Assembly (NCBI RefSeq): GCF_963678975.1
Contig: NC_089274.1
Location: 22,467,133 to 22,531,132 of the forward strand
Source of the DNA: Dysidea avara
Lineage: Eukaryota; Porifera; Demospongiae; Dictyoceratida; Dysideidae
Direction of reading: 5' to 3'
DNA length: 64,000 nucleotides
The position numbers and the translations under genes were made by a program. The notes beneath the pieces are model-generated. The model was not told the DNA's origin, made no database searches, and worked only from the letters and a program-made list of their open reading frames with translations. This document shows positions 35,401 through 47,400 of the stretch, piece by piece. The stretch's first letter is position 1. Every line of letters begins with the position of its first letter.

Positions 35401-38400
35401 AAAAGTGCCTTCAGTACAACCTGAAGCACTTCTAAAAAGTTGCTATGAAATCGTAAACAAATTATATTTAGTGGAATTTTCTATCTGACTGCCTGACTGA
35501 TGCCTTCAGATAAGTGCAAATTGATAATGGCTAAGGCTACAGGCTCGACTTTTTCACTATTCGGCATTGCTTTAGCCTGACTGGTGCCTTTTTGGCATAC
35601 CACAGTATGTACAATGCATGCTTCATGGACCTACCCGTCAGGGTTTTTGATAAAGCTACCAACTTACACCAAATTGGCCCAACCCACCATGCTGTTGAGC
35701 CAGATTTGTTTGCTCTTGCGCCATGAGCAGAAGGAAATCTATTGTTAGGGATTTTTTTTGTTAGGGAATTTTTTTCTTATAGTGTACATGTTATGTTGTG
35801 AAGAGCATTCACTCAGATTATGTATGTGTGCATCATTTTAGGTAGCATCAAGTCACGTCAAGGACTCAAGGAGCACACTATTCCACAATCATAATTAAAC
35901 AGTGTCAATGTGAAAAGCATCCACCAGGGCTTACAATAAACAAATTCCTGACAAATAGCCCATTTTCCAACCATAATTGGATTTGACAGGAGCCTACTGT
36001 CTGACTCATGTGTGACAGTTTATTCTACTAACAAGTACCAGTTGGTTGCTACATTCAAGGGAGGAACCACAAATACAATGCCAACGCTTCTGCTTAGGCA
36101 GCACAAAGAAACAGTACAGTGCTTGTGTCCATACAGTGTACTAGTGTGTATGTTTGTCCTGACACTATAAACCCTGGCATTCACTCAATTAAATCATGTA
36201 TGTATATATACGTTTCTTTTCAAGTCATGTCAAGTTACACACTATGTATTACAATAATATCACTAAGAACACTAGGTCACACTACAATACAGAGTATACT
36301 ACAGTTTTGATAATGAAAAACATTACTCTGAGTCTGATGAGTCTGAATCATCTAAGTCTATATTTTGCTTTTCAGGCAGAGGTATAACGTAACGACGGTG
36401 CTTAGTTTCAACCCATTTTTTGTACGCTTCGTGAAAAGGAAATTCTGCAGGCTTGGATGCATTAAGTCTTAATCTAAGCAGCTGGTCGAGGTGACACACA
36501 CTCAACCGATTACGGAATTTTGTCTTTGTAGCATTTTGGTAAGAAAAGCCTCTTTCTACTTCAGAAGTACTAGAAGGATATATCAGTACAATATCTGCTA
36601 GTTTAGAGAGAGAAGGGTAGTGCATTATAAGTGTAACATCAGTAGCTAATTTCAGCATGAACTCCCTCAGAGAATACCTTGCATAGCTTATCTTCATACA
36701 ATGCTTCAGAGTATCTCACTCCAGTGAGCACAAATTGTGATCCACAAATGATGAATACTGACTAGTCAGTAACAGTAGATCTCTTTCTCCATATGCTGCA
36801 CAATCTGTATCAGAACCAGGAACTGCAGCTGGATCAAATATTCTTGCTGCTTGAATAATATCACTACTTGGAAAGCGAGCTGTTAAATTGTTGACTATAG
36901 CCTGAACAAACTTGGCTACATCTGTCTCAAGCCTTTTCTTTTCCTCCATCTGCTTTTGTAATTCTGTTTCTTCAACCTGTATTGTGTGATGTGCAATTCC
37001 TTCAATGCATTCTGTAGTGTAAGGACCCCATCGTATATCTTTTTGTAAATACCTGTTTTTTAGGGCTTTAATAACTTCAGTAACTTTTCTGTGTGCATCA
37101 CATGGGTGGTAAGTAGGTATTTGAAATGTTTTGTTTAATTGGCCAAGGGTACTAAGAATATCACACAAGAAATGTAACAACACAACAAACCGATACTTTT
37201 TTAGTCTTTTTGCAATTCCATCAGCAGTGATATCTTTATTAGACTGATCCTCAAAATATGTAACTAGTACTTCATAAGAACGCACAACAGCCCTTACAGC
37301 TTGGAATCGACTCAGCCAGCGGATATCAAACAGCTTTTGTATCCTAACAAACTTCTTATTGAGCACACTAAACACAAGCTTTAATCGCTCAGTTCGCACG
37401 CTTGAGTGCGAAAAATATGAATAAATCGCACGGAGCATGCTTTCTATTTGAATAAAATATTCAACAGACTGGTAGGCCTGGCTAACTGATAACGCTTCTC
37501 GATGAGCAACACAGTGAAATTCCATTAAATGTGGCATGACAGATTTCAACTTGGCCTGAACACCATTACTGCACCCAAGCATCACTGATGCTCCATCACT
37601 AGTAAACATGATCATTTTATCCATTGAAACATCAATTTTATGAAAATATTCTGCCACTGATTTGAAAATTGAATCCGCATCGCATTCTTTCAAAGCCAAC
37701 GATTTCATAAATTTTAATTCTTTTTTATTGTTTTCTCTATCCAAAAACTGACAATAAACCATAAGATTTTTGGCACACTAAATGTCATTGGATTCATCTA
37801 ACAGTAAAGAAAAATACCTTGCCTTTTGTAATTTAGCAACATCTTCACTCTCTGTTACAGCATTAAGAGCATGCACAAATTCGCAAGTGCTGTAGGTGCT
37901 CCTATGGGTCTTAGACAACCAAGTGCTGGCTGTTGTAGATAGAGATGATACCTCTTCCAAATCATCTTCAATTATCACTGGCTCTTTGTCATGAAATAAA
38001 ATATGAAAATCTACAAGAGAATGAAGTGGGGCTCCTTTATTCATTGAAAGTCCATTTGTAGCCAAGAAATGGATGTTAATTAACAGTCCCAACGTTTCTC
38101 TTTCAGAAGCAGATGTTTTAGGTGCTTTAAACATGGAACTGGCGGTTTTAGCAATAGCAGTAACCTGCGGAGCAATCCGTGAATGGTCGCTCGAATCAGC
38201 GTGACGTCTGAGGTACTCTTTTTTCCAGCCTTTAGCTGGACGAACCTTCCCAAGTGCAAAATCATTTTTCAGTCCTGCTGCTCTACACTCACGACAGTAT
38301 AGTTTTTCTATAAATTCTTCGCTGCATTCATCATCTTCAACCTCAACCCATGGGAATAGATATTTCCAACGTGGTAAAAACTTTCTCATGCTAATGTCGT

Positions 38401-41400
38401 GATGGAGGTTTGTCGCCATTTCTTCACTTGTGCTCGATGAAGATGAAGAAGGTAAAGTCTCAGTGTCTTCTAGTACTCCACTGGATGATAGCTCAGCCCT
38501 GACAAATGGACTGAGCAATCGCTGTTACTTCGAAGCTGACATCTGTAAACACGTGACTGAAGCCTTACAATGTTAATTGGATAATGTATTTGTGCTCGGG
38601 TATCTGTGGTCATTGACATACGAATACCATAATTAGAAACCATAGCGAAGACTAATGGAGGAAGCTCTATGGGACCGCTTGGCTACTTAATTGTTGATAT
38701 AAGTAATGTTATTCACGTTTAAAAGACAATACCTTATCAAAACTCAGGTAAATGTTAAGTGCCAGTGGCGCTTTGCTATTAAATTGCACTTGCTCCATTG
38801 GCGCTAATAAATTCTACACTGCGCCAGCCTGGCGCTAAGTTCTGTTTATAAGTGGGCCAGTGGAGGATGGCTAGCGCCAATGGCGCACCATATAGCCTTA
38901 TCAAAAACACTGCTACCTGTGTCCTCCTTTGTGTCTCATTTATCTTTGCTGACAGCGCAAGGAGTCAAGTTGAGGTAACTCCACATGATGGCTTCCCTAC
39001 GTTTAATGGGAATCATCCAAATTTTCTGTTGTGACTGATTGACCGCAGAGGTTCTTCTGCTAGTGTTTCTTCATTTGTAATGCTGCATAATGAACTGAAT
39101 ATACGTAGCTGAAAACAAGCATAATGGCCACTTTGCTATTTCAGTAATTGATATATGGGGGGCGAGTTTAGGCAAAAACAATAACACGATAAGCCTGGCA
39201 CCTTTTTTTCCATTCTAATGTGTATGCATGGGTTCACCATCACAATAGTGTTACAAAAATTGTAAACAAACAAGTATAAGGAAAAATTAAGAATTTAAAG
39301 TTTGATTAGGGATCATAGAATAAAAAGTAGGGAAACAAGGGAGGTCACCTACATCTGAAGATATACTAGTGGATATTTAATACCTAATTCAGTCTCGTGG
39401 GTATAGACTGAAGTAGGATTTAATGTCCACTAGTATATCTTCAGCAGGTATAGGTGACCTCCCTTGTTTCACTACATTTTATTGCAAATCATACTGTATT
39501 CATAGTTACATTGTGCACAACCCTCACCAGATCACATCCACATCCTTGTATCCTCCCTTTATAGAGTAGTCCCCAATACTCCTAGTGTTCTCCTGGGTAC
39601 CCAGTCTACCTGCTCTTATCAGTTGCTCTGGATCTAATTCCAAATCTGACAGTCGTTTTAGTTCTGCTTCATTCTCAACACCATGATCTTCACTAAGTTG
39701 TTTAACATGTAAAGCAGGTTGATCATGTTCTTGGTAAACTAGTACAGCTCTGGAGTCTCCAACATTAGCCACATACAATCTCTTCTTTGTAATAACTGCT
39801 ATAACTGCAGTACACCCTCCAGAAATGTGTACATCTAATTCTTGTAAGCGAGCTACTTCATTAGGAAATCTCATTTGTGCCTCATAAGACTTCATTTCCT
39901 ACATGACACAAAGTCGATCAACTATGCAACACATGTATAACCCTACATTATTTGTTATTCATGCATACACAAATAACAGTTATATGTTAGCCTTGAATAC
40001 ACAAATATAAATCTATAATATAAATCAACCTGCAGCATTCACCTTGGGTATTCGGTCCTGTATAGAAGATTTTTCAGCAAGAAATTGTTCAATACTCTTA
40101 AAAAATTCAGCATCAGCATCTTTGATACACTTTTCAATAATGTCCTTGCAACTATCAGACTGTGAAACAACAAGGTGATTACTCTGTAAATATTTCTTCA
40201 CAAACTCCACAGCATTTCGTCCATCATGACCATCCAATACACACAGGTAGACACTGAAGGAGTCATTGTGCACCAAGAAATCATCCTCATTATCATGATC
40301 ACGACTGGATGGAGCATGTAAAGCATATCGTTCATTTGGTACAGAACCATAATTGATGAGGGGTGCTTTCATCTGAAATACAAGCATTATAATTATCACA
40401 AGAGACTTAATGACAAGCAACACAGCTAGCTCTTGAGTGAGAAAATTCTCCAGGAGGCTACTGATATATTGTATTGCATTGCCACATGCACACTTCCTTT
40501 AGCAAAAATTATTTTGATCCTTGCATGAAAATATTTCATGTCACTGCACAGTTTGTATGTACAGTATGCACCTTACCTCAGTTGCTACGTATTAGAGCTG
40601 TGACCTGGAGCTCACTTTAGTGTACTCTTTATGGCCAAAATTGTAAACAATTCTGTGGTCATGTGATCCAATTGTATAATTGGCTGTTGTATACATAATT
40701 GGCTGTTGTATACATAGCCCGATTATCAATCACCCTCAACAATAACCGATTGATTAACCGATTATTGCATAACCAATTCACAGGCCTACTATACGTATAT
40801 CTAAACCAAAAAAAAAGATAAGCTGTAAAAAAGTGGTGCAGTCCTCACTGGCATGAAAGAGATGTGACATCAAAGGTACAGTAGCAAAGAAGTGATGTAA
40901 ATGTCACCATTACTGTAGTGGCTACCTTTGATATTACATCTTTTCATGCCAGCATTATTCTGAAAGCAGCATCCTTCTTCACAACTCAGCTGTTTGATTT
41001 AGATATCAAGTCACAAATGGCTAGCTTAGAGGCTAGCTTTTATTTTGCAATCTGGGTACAACACCCTAGTCAGTGTTCATTTTAGAATATAGGCAAGAGG
41101 GGGCGGGGCATATGTGGTAAAGTGCCAGTGGAGGGGGGGGTAGCAAGGATAAATGAATTCTTTTGTAGAATTTAGTAATCTGGTTAGGATGCAGTCAGGG
41201 GTAGTTGAGGGGTTCTCATCAGGGCATGAAGCACACCAGCATGCATAGCATGCTCTAGCTAGGGGATCTGGGGGCATCTCCCCTCCCCAGGAAAATTTTC
41301 AAAAATAGCCATTAAAATATTAAATCTGGAAACAATTTTACTTAATACTGCTGTGTAAAAGAAAACTTAGGAAATCACAAGATTGGATTTTGAGGCACTT

Positions 41401-44400
41401 TTAGTCAAAAGGCATAATTACTTTCAAGATGGGGCAAGGGAGGGAGGGGGAGACATTTAGTTTCAGGATGGGGGGGGGGGGGGGGCTCCCCTAAAATAAA
41501 CCCTATTAGTAATATTTACACTAGTGCAATAAACAATTATTAATATAAAAATGAAGTAGGGTTCCAGTGATAATTAGAAAATGGTGCACATAAAATGCCT
41601 CAAGCATTACAATCTCACTTTCAATAATTGATTTGCTATGCATCTTAAAGGTTAATAGCCTGCAGTGGGTGAAATCACCCAAGCCAGCATGAGTTTTGAC
41701 CACCCCATTCCTTTTATAAAGAAAGCAATTTGATTATTAGGAAAATCTTAACAATAGGGCTTTTGACAAGAATTAAAGAATAAAAAGTCCTTTAAAAGCA
41801 AGTTAGAAGATGTGATCATCCATCACACAACATACTTTTAGAGTATATTGAAAGCTGCTGAAGGAGTGATTATGCGAGAAATACATGTGAAATCTTGCAG
41901 TGCTTGAAGTTCTGCTAACTATAAATCTTAAGGTGCAACCTATTAAACAGAACTGAAATTTGACTGAGGACTATGAAGTCATCATGTGAAAACATTCATA
42001 TACTGAAGTATAAATATAATGTTATAAGAGCAGATAATTATAGATTATAGACACAAATAATGTTGTTTTAGTATGGGAATTTAGTTTTGATTAACCTTAT
42101 AATCAACAACGGTTTTAGTTCTAAGTTTTGGTTAACTTGAGTGATTTTAATTTCAGTTTACTATAAGTAGCTGTGATTTTTTAGCTTACTATAAGTAGTT
42201 GGGGTTTAGTATTTTGTCATTTTCACTTTAGTTCTAAGCATTCATATTTAACTCTGTTAGAGAGCACTTTTTAGCTTGCTTTAGACACTAAGGCACTTCT
42301 GGTGTGACCACAATAAAGTATGCATTTAAATGTGTTCACTTTAGTCAAAGTTTCAACCAGCTTGCATGTTAATATTTAGTTTTGATTAGTATTTCAAATT
42401 CAACATATTTTAGTTCTAATTAAAAATGTTAAACTAAAACTTTAGTTTTACAAGTTTTCAGAATCCGAAAACACATATATTTACAGGACGCCATTACGTC
42501 TGATCTTGCGTCATGAGAAATATTGGAAATCGTGTGAAAATAATAGATGCGCTTCAAACTTCCAGATGTATGAATTTTTGTAACTTGACTTCAGCAATGG
42601 TTGTTAGAAGAAACAGTGATGTTTGTCAGTATGGTAAACAAAGTTTATCTAATGTTATATTGGAAAAGTCAGTGACTAAGTATGCTTTAGTCGCCAAGAA
42701 GTTTTGGCCAAATGCGAAATTTGCCCCACCAGCCAAAGTTAAACAGGATACTCCACACACAATATGGGTATATAATGATTAACAAAATATTTGTTCAGTA
42801 GCCGGTTCACACTGGTGGTTTTCGAGATGCTAATAGAATGTCCCATGTTTTATATGTCCATAGTGACCTAGGTTCCGTAAAACATTGTGGTTATTACATG
42901 ACGTAAGTTCAAACGTAATGGCTTTCCATAAATATATATGTTTTCAGATTCTTCTGAAAACCTCTGTAGTAATACTAAAACAACACTAGCACTACACAAA
43001 GCATACTCTTACTCTTAACATCGAACTAAATTAAAGAATTAGTGTCAGTAGCTATACCAATGTCAGATGGTCTATCATTTATGACTCTTACTGTGAAACT
43101 GCATTTCATGAAGTTTCAATCCATTTGATCTTGTACAGGAGGTGTTTTATTGGAAAAAAGTTCTTCTATAGGTGCATTATTATTATTGAGATAAATGATG
43201 ATGGGCTAAGGTTCTAGGAGGCATTTTCTGGATGCAATGATTGTTATGGCTTTGTTGCAAATTTTAATGGACATGGTTATATTGTGACAACATTTTCCCC
43301 CTTGCTTCATCACAATAGGAAGAAATTCATCCGGCAGAAACATACCTGTCAAGCCATCTGCACGTCTGCAGAAATAAGTTGCATTGTGCATAGTATTAGT
43401 TAGAGTAGGCACATATTTCACTAGTAGAGTGTACATATACAATAATCTTCTATATTATGCAAAGCATGCACACACAAAAGACAAATGTAAAGAATATATT
43501 AATAAACTCAGGTGATAACTCACTTCCAAATTACTAATATGTTGTATATAGTTAAGTACCGTCATGCATGTGTACGGAAAATACAGCATGGGTGTGTGTC
43601 AAGAGGCTAATACAGCATGAGGCAAAGCTGAGTGTTGTTTACTTCCTGGTTGTCTTGCTTGGAACGATTTTCTTGAGTACCTGAATCACTTTAGTTGTTG
43701 GTGATTGGACCATCAGTAAGTTGTTATATAATCTATTTCTAGTCATAGAACAAACTGGTAGGATACGTTTGGCTAGTTTTAGTGATTTACAATGCCGCAC
43801 ACATGATCAATCATGTTGTCTGAGTGGGGTTGCTTTCGTAACATTCTTTACATAAATTTTCCACATGACTGTACTGTATTTGGGGTAAGTAGAATTCTAG
43901 GAAAATGGGACAGAAACAGAAAGTGGGAATGACCAATGGAAAATACCTGATAAGGGTTATCATGTGAATGTAAAGGTTGGATTTTACATCAAAATGTTTC
44001 TTTGCAGCTTTGTTGGATCTCCGCAAAAAGATTGAAACACTCTAATAGAGCTGTCACATGCGGTAAAATACTCTAATAGAACAGTCAAGAATGTTTCATT
44101 AACTATCCCACCAGGGACCCACATTGAAAGCCTTTGAATTGATGGAGGTATAGCTAAGTCATCAACACTGAAAGCTAGCTACTCCCTTAAAACTGTAAAC
44201 ATTTTGAAAGATTCAACCATTGTTGAGACATGAAAGGTTTACAAAGCAGTCTAATAAACTGACGGTGCCTGCATATAGAAACAGGAACTTGTACTTGCAG
44301 CCTCAGGATAAAAGTCACATATGATGGGGACATCATGGGGCATGTAACAACTGTAGTATGTGTCAAACTGAGGTGGCTTCAATAATGAGACCAAGGACAA

Positions 44401-47400
44401 TATATAGAGGAGCTGTTTCAATTTAGCCTGACAAGCATCTGCTGAATATCCCATCATATAACCTCAGTGTTGATGAGTTAGCTAGTCTATATACCTAATC
44501 TACACCAGCTACATAGTCCATCAATCCACAGGCTTTCAGTGTGACACAGCAGACAAATGCATGAAATATCCTAAAGCTTGAGTCAAAAGGATAGAAAAAC
44601 AACTGATTAACACAAAAAAAAAAACCTGACACACAAGATCACTAGTAAAATGGCTCTTGTTGTATTAGTACATGCATTTCAACAAATTTGTTCCATTCAT
44701 GCACATAACAGACCGACTTAGTGTAGACTATGCTTTTGCTAGGTGGATACTCGCATATTATACTAGGTAGCAAATTAATCATAGCACACGTAACAACTGA
44801 CCACTAATTGATCTGCTGGTGGTTTATCTATTACTTTATCTGTATCTACTGTTTTTGGCTGATCATCTGGTTGCTCATTATCATCTTGCTCTGTTATTGG
44901 TTTGTAAGTTTTGGGGTTGTTGCTTTGACTTGTTGGTTCATCTTGATCTGGTGGTTCAAGTGGACCTGTTGGCTCATCTTGGTCTGTAACTGGTTTGTCC
45001 TTTTGGGGTGTTGTCAGTGTGCCTTTTTCCATTTCATTTAGGCTATCATTATCAGCTGGGCACAGTTTGACTACATCTAGAAAACATAAAATTAGAAAGC
45101 ACATTGTCTTAAATACATGGGCTATGAAAAAATGCTCAGAAGTATAACACAAAGTAAAAGGTTAGGTGGTGGTGAATTTGCAATTTTGCCAAGAAAAGTG
45201 TTTGACCAATTCGTTATAAGCAAATATAATTTTAAAGGAATTAGTTTTGGCAATTGCAAAATTCTGTTTGTCGTACAGAAATAAACAGCTTTAATAAGTT
45301 TACCTCTTCCAGTCTTAATCCAAAACTACTAATTTATTTTACTCCCAAATGCGACCGGATCTGTGAATAGGGTAACCCATGCCATAACGACTTGTGAATA
45401 AGGAAATTTGGTAACATTATACCCCCTAAGCTTCGGACAACCCAAGTGGCATTGCCATTATTGTATTAGTGTAGAGGAAAGGCATGTCTGAAGAAGATGA
45501 AGGTGTTTCTCTTACTCAGGCAGCCCCAGCCGTTTTGCAGCAATTTCTGTTTGGAGTTCGTGACTTTTTCCGCAGTCTGTTTGCTGCCATCAGTGTGTAC
45601 ATACCACTATTACATGACATAATTTCATGTGATAGACTGGAATATTGGAAGGCCTATAGAACCCCTTTTCCCAGGTCTAGTCACAAATAATGATTGTCAT
45701 GCATGGTGTTTCCCAACTTGTACTATGTTTCATAAGGAATAAATCACCAGAAGCTGAGTTGTAGCCTCCTAAAGGAGCCACACCACTGAATTTGTCCCAC
45801 TTTTTGCCCCGCGGAAGTTCCAGATATGCGTTTTAACATAATTTTGTGATGTAAAAGTTATTGATCTATACCTCCTCCTCCAACCCCCACTGTTTATTCT
45901 GTACTGGGGGCCAGGTTTTAAATGATATAGACACTGTCAAACCCACACTTGTCCCAACCTGCCCCTAGAGGGGAAGAGGCCTAAATATTGATATGCACAT
46001 ACTTACCTAAGTGTATGTTAGTCTCATGTGGCCAGATCCCATTTTCTTGGGGTGGCGTTTATCAATTTCCAACAAGTAGAAGGAAAAATAAGAAATTTTA
46101 ACTGGATTAGGGATCAAAGAACAAAAAAGTAGTGAAACAAGGGAATAACAAGAAAGTAATGAAACAAGAGAGGTTGACTATACCCACAGATATACTAATG
46201 AACCTAATTCAGTCTATAAACTGTGACTGAATTTAAACGTCCATTAGTATATCTAAACCAAAACAGCCAAGCTGTAAAAAAAAGAGTGCGGCTCCCAAGG
46301 TGAAAAAAGATGTGAAATCCAAGGTGGTGGCCAAGAAACGGCTGTGATGGTAGGTTAATGGCAATTTTAATTACGACAATTCAGGTGAATTTGTGTTGCC
46401 TCCTCCACTAGGATTTGGCACCAAATTCACCTGAACTGTTGTAATTAAAATTTTTGCCATTAACCTACCACCACAGCCATTTCTTGACCGCCACCTTGGA
46501 TTTCACATCTTTTTTCACCTTGGGGGCCGCACTCTTTTTTTACAGCTTGGCTGTTTTCGTTTAGATATCACTTCTTTTTGCATTGCAAGCCACAAAGCTG
46601 GCCATATGGCTTTGATGCTTCTTTTTAACTTGTAAGGAATTGTGGAAGAAAGGAAGTAATTGTGTGTATAGCTTTTGTCTGATGAAATATTTGTATATTT
46701 AACATTGAATGATGATTATCACATACTGTAGTTAATAAGGTGACTTCTTACATAACTGAACTGTAACTGAAACTCTCATTATTTGTAGCTGAACTCTTTT
46801 CAGGGTGATTTGTTTCTAGCTGAACTCTCTACAGGTGATTTGTTTCTAGCTGAACTCTCTACATGGTGATTTCTTTGTAGCTGAACTCTCTACAAGGTGA
46901 CTTGTTCAAGCTGAACTCTCTACAGAATGGCTGAATTCTCTATAGGGTGATTTGTTTGCAACTGAACTCTCTACAAGATGATTTGTTTCTAGCTGATCTC
47001 TCTATAGTGTAACTTGATTGTAGCTGAACTCTCTACAGGATGGTTTCTTTGTAGCTGATTTCTCTACAGGGTGACTTGGTTCTAGCTGATCTCTCTACAG
47101 GATGACTTGTTTCTAGCTGATTCCTGGATGACTTGTTTCTAGCTGATCTCTCTACACGGTGAATTGTTTCTAGTTGAACTCTCTATAGGGTTATTTGTTT
47201 GTAATTGAACTCTCTACAGGATGGTTTCTTTGTAGCTGATCTCTCTACAGGGTGACTTGTTTCTAGTGATCACTGGACGACTTGTTTCTAGCTGATCTCT
47301 CTACATGGTGACTTGTTTCTAGCTGAACTCTCTATAGGGATTTCTGTTTGTGATTGAACTCTCTACAGGATGGTTTCTTTGTAGCTGATCTCTCTACAGG

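Noticed and set aside
38763..38900. GGCGC-rich inverted motifs as hAT transposase TIRs
   Set aside because: No partner end or 8-bp duplication was found on the other side of the transposase relic.
43206..43442. Cys-containing minus frame and a 20-nt mini-exon between CTGCAG and GTATGT near 43360
   Set aside because: The mini-exon would break the phase 0 junction of copy C, and the frame matches no family.
45484..45690. 68-codon plus frame with an acidic start and hydrophobic stretch
   Set aside because: No recognised family, and its end overlaps a MITE-like TTTTCCCAGGTCTAG end.
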